DNA of 21,194 bases from Methylotenera_A sp040387035. Lineage in GTDB: Bacteria > Pseudomonadota > Gammaproteobacteria > Burkholderiales > Methylophilaceae. Below are positions 1 to 7,127 of the stretch, piece after piece. A program made the position numbers and the translations under genes. The notes beneath the pieces are model-generated. The model had not been told where the DNA came from and did not search any database. It saw only the letters and a program-made list of their open reading frames with translations. The stretch lies in assembly GCA_040387035.1 (NCBI GenBank), contig JAZKEN010000099.1, positions 1 through 21,194 on the forward strand, in the 5' to 3' direction. The first letter of the stretch is position 1, and each line of letters begins with the position of its first letter.

Positions 1-1184
1 CATTCTTCCAGGCTTGCCACCAATGCCATGCGAATAAAGTTTTTGCCAGGGTTAACGCCATTCACTTCGCGCGCTAAATAGCTGCCGGGCAACACCGTGA
101 TATTCAAATCACGGTATAATTTTAAGGCAAAACTGGTATCTGACTCTGCAGAATTCTTGATTCTGGCCCATAGATAAAACGCCGCATCCGGCATTTCTAC
201 CTCTAAAACATCGCTTAACATGGGCGTTACAGTTTTAAATTTTTCGGCATAAAGCTGGCGGTTTTCAATCACATGCGCATCGTCATTCCAGGCAGTGAGC
301 GAGGCTGCCTGCACTGCGGGGTTCATGGCGCAGCCATGATAGGTACGGTACAGCGTGAATGCTTCAATAATCTTTGCATCGCCCGCTACAAAGCCAGAGC
401 GCATGCCGGGCACATTGGAGCGCTTGGAAAGTGAGCTGAATACGACAAGGTTTTTATAATCCCTACCCAATTGATGCGCAGCTTGCACAGCACCTAGCGG
501 TGGATTCGCTTCATCAAAATAGATTTCGGCATAGCATTCATCGGCAGCAATCACAAAGCCGTATTGGTCAGATAATGCAAACAGGGTTTTCCATTGCGCT
601 AGATCCATGACCTTGCCAGAAGGGTTGCCTGGGCTGCACACATAAACCAATTGCGTGCGCTTCAATACTTCGGCGGGCACTTGTTCAAAGTCCATTGCAT
701 GCTTGTTTTCAGGTGACGTATTCAGGAAATACGGTTCAGCACCCGCTAAAAACGCAGCACCTTCGTAAATCTGGTAAAAAGGATTAGGCGAAATCACGAT
801 AGGATTGGGCTTTGTGCGGTCAATCACCACTTGTGCAAAGGCAAATAGCGCTTCACGGCTGCCGGTAACAGGCAAGATACTGGTTTCCGGATTCAAAGCA
901 GGCAAGTTGTAGCGGCGCGCAATCCACTGCGAGATTGCAGTACGCAACGCCAAACTGCCGACAGTCGTGGGATAATTAGCCAAGCCAGCCAGATTATTCA
1001 CTAAAGCATCGGTAATCAGCTTAGGCGTGGCATGTTTGGGCTCACCAATGGATAAGTTGATCGGCGTCAATGCCGGGTTGGGCGTTGTACCCGCAAATAA
1101 ATCACGCAGGCGTTGAAACGGGTAGGGCTGTAGTAGGCCCAAATTAGGATTGAGCTGGTTTGGATTTAACGTGTTTTGGTTCAT
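1..1184 (-). CDS. dapC: Succinyldiaminopimelate aminotransferase (DapC), 3' end cut by window edge
   Basis: PLP-dependent fold-type I aminotransferase, expected to convert N-succinyl-2-amino-6-ketopimelate to N-succinyl-LL-diaminopimelate in the cytoplasmic lysine/peptidoglycan pathway. I translated the reverse strand: about 394 codons are open from the ATG at 1184 to the left edge, close to the full family length, so only the last residues are missing. The N-terminus has the DapC-like LQPYPFQRLRDL stretch followed by INLSIGEPKH. The middle has the SPGNPSGK motif, and the PLP-lysine region reads SSLSKRSNVPGMRSGF. No other start is plausible: the upstream ATG at 1189 runs straight into a stop, and no clear Shine-Dalgarno is visible. 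The N-terminus is Asn-rich (NQNTLNPNQLNPN). It diverges from the permease gene with only 41 bases between starts. DapC rather than another aspartate-family aminotransferase is a family-level judgement. Confidence 0.85.
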   Translation of the reverse strand, partial: MNQNTLNPNQLNPNLGLLQPYPFQRLRDLFAGTTPNPALTPINLSIGEPKHATPKLITDALVNNLAGLANYPTTVGSLALRTAISQWIARRYNLPALNPETSILPVTGSREALFAFAQVVIDRTKPNPIVISPNPFYQIYEGAAFLAGAEPYFLNTSPENKHAMDFEQVPAEVLKRTQLVYVCSPGNPSGKVMDLAQWKTLFALSDQYGFVIAADECYAEIYFDEANPPLGAVQAAHQLGRDYKNLVVFSSLSKRSNVPGMRSGFVAGDAKIIEAFTLYRTYHGCAMNPAVQAASLTAWNDDAHVIENRQLYAEKFKTVTPMLSDVLEVEMPDAAFYLWARIKNSAESDTSFALKLYRDLNITVLPGSYLAREVNGVNPGKNFIRMALVASLEE

Positions 1185-1192
1185 AGCATGAT

Positions 1193-1219
1193 TATAATTT
1201 AGGAAGCGATTAATGGGGA
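1193..1219 (+). promoter_or_regulatory. Putative -10 box and ribosome binding site for the permease
   Basis: A perfect TATAAT lies at 1193-1198 and a GGGGA Shine-Dalgarno-like run at 1215-1219, seven bases before the GTG at 1226. No good -35 box stands 16-18 bases upstream. The -10 sits in a small palindrome (ATTATAAT), so the reverse strand also offers a TATAAT, but that copy is only 7 bases from the dapC ATG and would give an almost leaderless transcript. Confidence 0.35.
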
Positions 1220-1225
1220 AATACA

Positions 1226-2143
1226 GTGGGCAATGCGTCAGCAAATAAGTTAGAAAACAACAGCAAACAAAATTATCTAGCCATATTTGGACTGTTGTTT
1301 GGTGCGATGTGTTGGGGCATTATCTGGTACCCGTACCGCATCATGAATGATGCTGGTGTTTCCGGCGTCGCTTCCAGCTTCTATACCTACTGTATCGCCA
1401 TTATCCTGGGTGCAGCCATATTTGCCAAACACTGGCGTGGTGTATTGGATTTACCTAAAAGTGCTATCTGGCTCAGTGTTATCGCCGGCTGGACCAACTT
1501 AAGTTATGTGCTGGCGGTGATTGACGGTGAAGTCATGCGGGTGATGTTGTTATTCTATTTATCGCCGCTATGGACCTTGCTGTTGGCGCGCTTTTGGTTA
1601 AAAGAAACCATTACTAAGGCAGGGCTTGTTTCCATTTTTATCGCCATGACTGGTGCCTATATTATGCTGGCCAACCCGTTCGATAGCACTGCCAATCACA
1701 TGCCAATCCCACAGAATAACGCAGAATGGCTGGCATTATCTGCGGGAATCGGCTTTTCATTCACCAATGTCATTACCCGCAAGTCGACTCATTTAAGTTT
1801 GGCAGCAAAATCCATGTTGATATGGGTGGGCGTTGCCGCCATGTCAGTTTTATTGTTTCCGTTTTTAACGGATAAATTTCCAGGCCCGTCGTTTTTCACG
1901 CTTAACCATTGGGTCATCATGACATTTATCGCGGTCATGATTATGGCGGCTACTATATTTGTGCAATATGGCGTGACTAAAATGACGGCTTTGCGCGCAT
2001 CGGTTTTGTTTTTGTTTGAGTTGGTGGTAGCCGCAATCGCTGCCTATTACCTGGCTAATGAGACTATGCTGTTAAACGAATGGATAGGCGGGGCCTTGAT
2101 TATCGCTGCCGGTTTACTGGCAGCGTTTAATCATACTGACTAA
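1226..2143 (+). CDS. EamA/DMT-superfamily permease
   Basis: Predicted inner-membrane transporter of the drug/metabolite superfamily, 305 residues, the usual size for the ten-helix, two-EamA-repeat form. The sequence shows about ten hydrophobic helices. The first repeat begins near residue 18 (LAIFGLLFGAMCWG) and the second near residue 168 (WLALSAGIGFSFTNVITRKST). An ELVVAAIAAYYLANE segment near the end is typical of EamA helix 9. The start is a GTG because a stop codon lies in frame at 1211 and the nearby ATG at 1213 is in another frame that stops quickly. GGGGA at 1215-1219 supports this start. The substrate cannot be read from the sequence; amino acids, metabolites or drugs are all possible. 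It is transcribed divergently from dapC and ends in a hairpin shared with pilU. Confidence 0.85.
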   Translation: MGNASANKLENNSKQNYLAIFGLLFGAMCWGIIWYPYRIMNDAGVSGVASSFYTYCIAIILGAAIFAKHWRGVLDLPKSAIWLSVIAGWTNLSYVLAVIDGEVMRVMLLFYLSPLWTLLLARFWLKETITKAGLVSIFIAMTGAYIMLANPFDSTANHMPIPQNNAEWLALSAGIGFSFTNVITRKSTHLSLAAKSMLIWVGVAAMSVLLFPFLTDKFPGPSFFTLNHWVIMTFIAVMIMAATIFVQYGVTKMTALRASVLFLFELVVAAIAAYYLANETMLLNEWIGGALIIAAGLLAAFNHTD

Positions 2144-2151
2144 ACGCTGCC
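2119..2151. terminator. Hairpin terminator shared by the permease and pilU
   Basis: A perfect 11-base inverted repeat (GGCAGCGTTTA at 2119-2129 and its complement at 2141-2151) encloses an 11-base loop. The right arm begins exactly at the permease TAA (2141-2143), so the left arm lies inside the coding sequence. The plus-strand tail GTTTACTTT is moderately U-rich. Read on the minus strand, the same hairpin lies just after the pilU stop at 2163, so it probably works in both directions, although neither tail is a strong U tract. Confidence 0.7.
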
Positions 2152-2162
2152 GTTTACTTTAA

Positions 2163-3257
2163 CTAGTCGCCAAAGCCGCCGCGTGAGCCCTCGGCAGCAA
2201 AGCGTATTTTCAGTGATAAATCGTTGCGCGAATCAGCATTGGCCAGTGCATGGTCTTCACCGATTTTGCCATCGCTAAACAATTTAAACAGAGACTGATC
2301 GAAAGTGACCATGCCGATATCGTTGTTATCGGCCATGATTTCCTTCATCTCGCTTAATTTTTGTTTCTGGATCAACTCGGCCATATAGGGAGTGTTGATC
2401 ATCACCTCTACTGCGGCTGCACGTTTTTGTTTGATGCCCGGCACCAGTCGTTGTGAAATAATACCCACCAGATTTAGCGACAGGCCAAGCAACAAGCCGA
2501 TTTTAGCCTCGGTGGGGAAAAACGAAATCACCCGTTCTAAAGCCTGGTTGGCGTTATTGGCGTGCAAGGTAGCCAGGCACAAATGGCCAGTTTCTGCATA
2601 GGCCAATGCCTGTTTCATACTTTCCATATCACGTACTTCACCGATCAGAATCACATCCGGTGCCTGGCGCATGGCATTTTTTAACGCGTTGTCAAAGCTG
2701 AGTGTATCAATGCCTACTTCGCGTTGGTCTACGATGGATTTTTTATGCGAATACACGAATTCAATCGGGTCTTCGATGGTAATGATATGGCCAGTCTCGT
2801 TTTCATTCCTATGGTCAATCATGGATGCCAGTGAAGTAGACTTACCGGAGCCCGTAGCGCCCACCATCAGAATCAATCCGCGTTTACGCATGATTAACTC
2901 TTTTAAAATGGGCGGCAAGCCCAGTTTTTCCATGGTTGGGATATCAGTTTTAATGTGGCGTATCACCATGCCCACTTCACCACGTTGGCGAAACACATTC
3001 ACACGGAAACGGCCGATATCTTTTTTACCAATGGCAAAATTCGATTCCAGCGTGGTTTCAAATTCCTTGATTTGGTCAGCAGTCATCATACTGTAGGCGA
3101 TTTCTTTAATCATGCCTGGCGCCATTACCTGATTATTGATCGAAACCGTTTCACCTTCGATATCCATATGGATGGACGTATTGGTGCTAAAGAAAAGGTC
3201 GGAGCCGCCTTTGTCTGTCATGAATTTAAGTACAGGGGTAATGTCGATGGCTGCCAT
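2163..3257 (-). CDS. pilU: Type IV pilus retraction ATPase PilU
   Basis: Cytoplasmic hexameric secretion ATPase of the PilT/PilU family (GspE superfamily) that assists pilus retraction and twitching motility. Length is 364 residues. An N-terminal PAS-like region precedes the RecA-like core. The Walker A box is GATGSGKST at about 133-141, the Asp box IEDPIEF at about 161-167, Walker B VILIGEVRD at about 202-210, and the His box spans about 225-235 (HLCLATLHANN). I choose PilU over PilT because of ISQRLVPG after the His box and the C-terminal DHALANADSRNDLSLKIRF, which is typical of PilU. No pilT lies next to it, unlike the common pilT-pilU pair. The gene follows the GT41-like gene after 83 bases and may have its own promoter there; none is convincing. 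Confidence 0.88.
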   Translation of the reverse strand: MAAIDITPVLKFMTDKGGSDLFFSTNTSIHMDIEGETVSINNQVMAPGMIKEIAYSMMTADQIKEFETTLESNFAIGKKDIGRFRVNVFRQRGEVGMVIRHIKTDIPTMEKLGLPPILKELIMRKRGLILMVGATGSGKSTSLASMIDHRNENETGHIITIEDPIEFVYSHKKSIVDQREVGIDTLSFDNALKNAMRQAPDVILIGEVRDMESMKQALAYAETGHLCLATLHANNANQALERVISFFPTEAKIGLLLGLSLNLVGIISQRLVPGIKQKRAAAVEVMINTPYMAELIQKQKLSEMKEIMADNNDIGMVTFDQSLFKLFSDGKIGEDHALANADSRNDLSLKIRFAAEGSRGGFGD

Positions 3258-3340
3258 AGTTGATGCTATCTTTGTGAGTGAATTGTGCTGAACTTTATCA
3301 CATGCCGTGTATTTTTACAGCAGGCGTTTGTTAAATCGTT

Positions 3341-5047
3341 TTAATCAATAACTGGCAGATGCCGTTGCCAGATTTGTTGGTATTGCTGCTCTAGATTTCG
3401 CGCAAATTGGCTTGGGTTGAACAGGTTTGCATTTTTATTTTGTGCAGCTAACCCTTGTTTTATTTTATCTAAAGCATCAGCGTTTTGCGCGTAAAACAGG
3501 GCTTTCTGTTCATACTCTTGCCAATTGCCTGCGATTAACTGCGGCAGCTCAAGGTGCTGCAACAAGCTGCTAGCCACGCGTGAGGCAAAGGTATCGCCTG
3601 TGCAAGTCAATAGCGGCAAGCCCATCCATAATGCATCGCTGGCGCTGGTATGCGCATTGTAAGGCGAGGTATCCAAGAACAAGTCCGCATGCGCGTGGCG
3701 TTCCAGGTGCTCTGCAATACCAACGCGCGGCGCGAATATCAGCCTTGCTGGATCAACGCCTGCTTTTTCGGCTGTATTTGTCAGATTGGCTTTTGACCAC
3801 ATATTGCAATCCAGCAGCCACAATACACTGCCCAGTGATTTTTGCAGAATGCGCATCCAGATAGCGAATACGGCAGGCGTGATCTTAAAGCTTTGGTTAA
3901 AGCAGCAAAACACAAAGCAATCTTCTGGCAGCTTGTGCGCACTTTTTGCTGTGACTGCGCCAACAGGGCGCTGGCTATTGTTCGGCTGGTAGCAGGGCAG
4001 GTAGAGCAATTGCTCGCTTATATCTGCTGGATTAGGACTGATTACTTTGTCACTGATCATGTAATCAAATAAGGACTTTCCATTGANNNNNNNNNNNNNN
4101 NNNNNNNNNNNNNNNNNNNNNNNNNNNNNNNNNNNNNNNNNNNNNNNNNNNNNNNNNNNNNNNNNNNNNNNNNNNNNNNNNNNNNNTGATTTATCGGTAT
4201 TTTCAATCAGCTCTGTGATTAAAAAAGCCAATGGATGTAGCCTGAAATCGGCTGACAGATAGCCGATTTTCAGCTTTGTTTGCGATTTGTTTAAATGCGT
4301 AAAATCAAAGTGCGTATGCTGTTGAACCAGCTTGCTGTAAAGACTGTTTGCCCAATTGCTGGCGCAATGCTTTTGCTCTGCAGCCGTGGTGCCCGGCAGG
4401 CTTAAAAAGGCAAATGGCGATATCTGCGCGTTTGGCTGGGTTTTCACCCAATCGCGTAATTGCCTGATTTGGCTGTCAATATTATCCCAATCGCAGATAT
4501 GCTGCTTTTGATGCACCAGGTGCGCTAATGCATGATGCAGGGCTGGATTAAGCGTTAACGCTTTTTCATAACTGGAAATTGCAAGCGGAAGCTGGCCTAA
4601 CTCGCGTTGCACATTGCCGCAATTATTATGCGCATCTGCGTCATTGGAGTTGAGTTGGATGGATTGCTTAAAGCTATGAAGCGCGGCTTGCAGTTTGCCT
4701 GATTCCCGCTGTGCATTGCCCAGGTTGTACCAAAATATGGCGTTATTGGGCTGGTAAGCCAGAGCCTCTTCAAAACAGGCTTCTGCCTGTATGAATTGCG
4801 CATTGGCATGCGCGGTATTCCCCATTTCTTGCAGCACAAAACACAGCGCATCGCGCGCCGGCTGGCTATTTTTAAGCGCGCGTACGATGCGGCGAAAATA
4901 ACCGGCCGCCTCTTCAAAACGCTTAAGCTCTACGCATAAATTGGCACAATGAATTTGCGCATCCATATCTTTGGGGTTGCGCAACAAAGCTTGCTGGTAA
5001 TGTTTAAGCGCAGCCTCATTGGCTAGAGTGGATTCATTTGCTTGCAT
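3341..5047 (-). CDS. TPR protein with O-GlcNAc transferase-like (GT41/SPINDLY) domain, interrupted by assembly gap
   Basis: Residues 1-287 before the gap hold about four TPR units (for example AIFWYNLGNAQRESGKLQAA, then DADAHNNCGNVQRELGQLPL), then the start of the catalytic region with KIGYLSADFRLHP, whose His matches the conserved DFxxHP of GT41 enzymes. After the gap come FDYMISDKVISP, CCFNQSFKI (with the UDP-contacting Lys of the family), SVLWLL, and DLFLDTSPYNAHTSASDALW. These are hallmarks of UDP-GlcNAc:protein O-glycosyltransferases, which act in the cytoplasm. Protein target unknown. The 100 Ns keep the frame, but family alignment suggests roughly 84 residues (about 250 bases) belong between the two sides, so the real gene is probably longer than drawn. 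The missing stretch should contain the GYxxxARxE and APxQxxxLGYPGT segments. The start ATG lies 34 bases downstream of the mnmC FAD gene stop, so it may be in that operon. Confidence 0.82.
   Translation of the reverse strand: MQANESTLANEAALKHYQQALLRNPKDMDAQIHCANLCVELKRFEEAAGYFRRIVRALKNSQPARDALCFVLQEMGNTAHANAQFIQAEACFEEALAYQPNNAIFWYNLGNAQRESGKLQAALHSFKQSIQLNSNDADAHNNCGNVQRELGQLPLAISSYEKALTLNPALHHALAHLVHQKQHICDWDNIDSQIRQLRDWVKTQPNAQISPFAFLSLPGTTAAEQKHCASNWANSLYSKLVQQHTHFDFTHLNKSQTKLKIGYLSADFRLHPLAFLITELIENTDKSXXXXXXXXXXXXXXXXXXXXXXXXXXXXXXXXXXNGKSLFDYMISDKVISPNPADISEQLLYLPCYQPNNSQRPVGAVTAKSAHKLPEDCFVFCCFNQSFKITPAVFAIWMRILQKSLGSVLWLLDCNMWSKANLTNTAEKAGVDPARLIFAPRVGIAEHLERHAHADLFLDTSPYNAHTSASDALWMGLPLLTCTGDTFASRVASSLLQHLELPQLIAGNWQEYEQKALFYAQNADALDKIKQGLAAQNKNANLFNPSQFARNLEQQYQQIWQRHLPVID
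4087..4186. other. Assembly gap (100 Ns)
   Basis: Exactly 100 undetermined bases, the conventional placeholder for a gap of unknown size. It lies inside the GT41-like gene. The flanking protein segments suggest the true length is nearer 250 bases. Confidence 0.99.
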
Positions 5048-5081
5048 GACGCGATTTTAATCTAAATTGGGTATGCCGAGT

Positions 5082-6281
5082 TTATACAATAAGCATGTTC
5101 GCTAATTGCTTTAGCCCCAGCTCTTTGAGCAAAAATCGGCTGGGATTCAGCTTGCTGGCCAGGCTTTTCTCAACTATCAGCGGCTCATTCGCGATTAAAT
5201 TAGCAATCAGTTCTGCACAGAGTGGCGCTGTAATCATGCCTTTTGAACCATGCCCGGTATTCACATACAAGCCATCCAGCCATGGCAAATCGGCAGGCTT
5301 AGTATTGTAGCGGGGCGGCTCGGCGCGCAATGCTTTTTCATCCAGCATCTGGCCGGCAAGCGGCAAGTAATCCTGTGTATGGCTACGCCACGCCACGCGG
5401 CCATGTGCTTGCTGTGAGTGGATACTGTTAAAAATAGCCGGTGAGATTTTTTGCAAGGCGCGCATGTTTTCTAAAGTATCCGCTTCGCTTAGGTCAGGGT
5501 TCATATCATCAGGCGCATAAGTCGCGCCAATGCAATGGTATCCATCCACTGCCGGGCTTAAGTATTGTGTGCTGCATATAATCGTTTTAATTGGCTGGCT
5601 GGCAGCTGTGGCAACAAAATAATTCACCTGGCCCCTGACCGGGGTGCTGGTAACACTGGCGCATAGGCTAAATTGCTGTACCTGATTGGCATTGCACAAG
5701 ACCAATACATCCGCCTGCAAGGCAGCATTGTTGCAATTAACCTGCCAATAAGCCCCCACTTTTTGAATCTGCTGCGCCTGTGTCTGTACCATTCTGGTGA
5801 TGCCTGGCATACTGGCCAGCGCTTGACACAATGCCCGTGGCTTAACCCAGCCAGCCTGTGCCAGGAATACACCACCGGTGTTTAGCGCAATGCCTGCTTT
5901 TTCACTGGCGGATTGCGCATCCAATGCCTGTAAAAAACTAGTTTCTTGTTGTGAGATCAAGGCATTTTGCCTGACCTGTTCACGCGCGTCATAAGCCAGC
6001 TGTATTTGTCCGCAGGCATTAAAGAATTCGCCATGATTGGGTAATTGCTGGAGTAGATCCAGGGTGAATGCAAACCCTTGCAGCGCCAAGGCACTTTGTG
6101 CGCTGGGCTTGGTGCTTAATTTTGGATACAAGGTGGCAATCGGGTTGCCAGATGCCCCTAAAGCGAGTTCGGTATGCTGCTCAATCAATGTGACTGCAAT
6201 ACCACGCTTGGCCAGTGCATAGGCGGTACTGCAGCCTGCAATGCCACCGCCAATCACAATTGCCGATTTAATTGCGGGCAT
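5082..6281 (-). CDS. mnmC: FAD-dependent cmnm5(s2)U34 oxidoreductase (MnmC C-terminal half)
   Basis: Flavin enzyme of the DAO/glycine-oxidase fold that removes the carboxymethyl group from cmnm5(s2)U at tRNA wobble position 34, giving nm5(s2)U. The 399 residues start with a dinucleotide-binding motif IVIGGGIAG (about 8-16). They then show ALGASGNPIATLYPKL (about 40-55), the conserved GASGN signature of MnmC, HCIGATY, and a C-terminal NTGHGSKGMITAPLCAELIAN segment. In Escherichia coli this domain is fused behind the methyltransferase in one protein of about 670 residues. Here it is a separate gene 26 bases after mnmD in another frame. The reading frame stays open upstream of the chosen ATG into the end of mnmD, and only a weak GGTAG precedes the ATG, so translational coupling or an unrecognised frameshift is possible. 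Confidence 0.87.
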   Translation of the reverse strand: MPAIKSAIVIGGGIAGCSTAYALAKRGIAVTLIEQHTELALGASGNPIATLYPKLSTKPSAQSALALQGFAFTLDLLQQLPNHGEFFNACGQIQLAYDAREQVRQNALISQQETSFLQALDAQSASEKAGIALNTGGVFLAQAGWVKPRALCQALASMPGITRMVQTQAQQIQKVGAYWQVNCNNAALQADVLVLCNANQVQQFSLCASVTSTPVRGQVNYFVATAASQPIKTIICSTQYLSPAVDGYHCIGATYAPDDMNPDLSEADTLENMRALQKISPAIFNSIHSQQAHGRVAWRSHTQDYLPLAGQMLDEKALRAEPPRYNTKPADLPWLDGLYVNTGHGSKGMITAPLCAELIANLIANEPLIVEKSLASKLNPSRFLLKELGLKQLANMLIV

Positions 6282-6307
6282 GTCTACCAGTAACTCTTGC
6301 CACCAGA

Positions 6308-7024
6308 CTAAACCGATTCGCTTAAGAAATGACCAGTCAACATTTCACGCTTTTTACCAAAGCCCGCTTTTTTATTGACCTTAAAACCAACCGATTGCAG
6401 GCCACGTTTGACCATGCCTGCACTGGTAAAAGTGGCGAGTGTGGTATCGGTTTTTGATAGCCTTGCCACTTGGGCAAACAAAGCGGGCTGCCACATATCC
6501 GGGTTTTTTGCAGGTGAGAATCCGTCTAAGAACCAGGCATCGGCTGGCGTTTTGAATTTGCTTAGGCATTCCGTGGCGTCACCCAACAATAGGGTCAATC
6601 GCACACGCCCATCAAACAACAGGACACTTTCGCCCATAAGCGATTCATACTGCCCTAAAAAGGGGTCGCATAAATGACTTAATTCCGGCCAGGCCTGCTG
6701 TGCGGCTGCCATTTCTTGGGAGCTAAGCGGGTATTTTTCCACGCTAACAAAATGCAGGAGCGCATCTTTTGGTGCTACTTGCAGCCAAAGTTGCGCGGCG
6801 CAGAGAAAATTCAAGCCAGTGCCGAAACCGGTTTCTATAATCGTGAAGTCGCTGGATGAGAGTTGCTGCCAGCGTTGTGTTAGTTGATTGCCCTGCAAAA
6901 AAACATAATCGGTTTCCAGCAATCCGTTATCACTGGAGTAATAGACATCCTGAAAAACCCTGGAGTAGGGTTGGGGTATGCCTTGTGGATGCAGGCTACG
7001 CCATTCTAGGATTGGTTTTTGCAT
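6308..7024 (-). CDS. mnmD: tRNA nm5(s2)U34 methyltransferase MnmD (stand-alone MnmC N-terminal half)
   Basis: SAM-dependent methyltransferase (DUF752/MnmC1 family) that methylates nm5(s2)U34 to mnm5(s2)U34 in tRNAs decoding NNA/NNG codons. At 238 residues it is the normal size for a stand-alone MnmD. The SAM-binding segment is FTIIETGFGTGLNF at about 60-73. The diagnostic FLDGFSPAKNPDMW lies at about 165-178, and the domain closes with GFGKKREMLTGHF. The start Met is followed by the family-typical PILEWR. It is the first gene of a mnmD-mnmC(FAD)-GT41 group on the minus strand and follows the end of the lipid cluster by 97 bases, where a promoter should lie but none is clear. Confidence 0.88.
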   Translation of the reverse strand: MQKPILEWRSLHPQGIPQPYSRVFQDVYYSSDNGLLETDYVFLQGNQLTQRWQQLSSSDFTIIETGFGTGLNFLCAAQLWLQVAPKDALLHFVSVEKYPLSSQEMAAAQQAWPELSHLCDPFLGQYESLMGESVLLFDGRVRLTLLLGDATECLSKFKTPADAWFLDGFSPAKNPDMWQPALFAQVARLSKTDTTLATFTSAGMVKRGLQSVGFKVNKKAGFGKKREMLTGHFLSESV

Positions 7025-7109
7025 AAATTAAGATTGCGGAACAAATACAAATCTTATTTTAAAGCAAATTCTTGCTGCTGTTTATGCCAATATCAGACTT
7101 ATTGATAAA

Positions 7110-7127
7110 CTAAGGTCGCTCCTACAC
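7110..7127 (-). repeat. REP-like half-palindrome at the end of the lipid operon
   Basis: On the minus strand GTGTAGGAGCGACCTTAG overlaps the TAG stop of the last operon gene. It resembles the left half of the TGTAGGAGCGAC-type interspersed palindromes that I recall from several proteobacterial genomes, but the expected GTCGC-containing right half is absent here. Only one copy is in the window, so its repetitive nature is not shown. Confidence 0.25.

Noticed and set aside
1191..1196. Minus-strand TATAAT as dapC promoter
   Set aside because: It is only 7 bases from the dapC start and lacks a -35, and is simply the reverse face of the plus-strand -10 palindrome.
2671..3096. 141-codon plus-strand ORF opposite pilU
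   Set aside because: It lies wholly within pilU, whose Walker and His boxes are intact. Its own translation is low-complexity and unlike any family.
7091..7107. TATCA/TGATA inverted repeat after the lipid operon
   Set aside because: The stem is only 5 AT-rich bases with no U tract, too weak to call a terminator.
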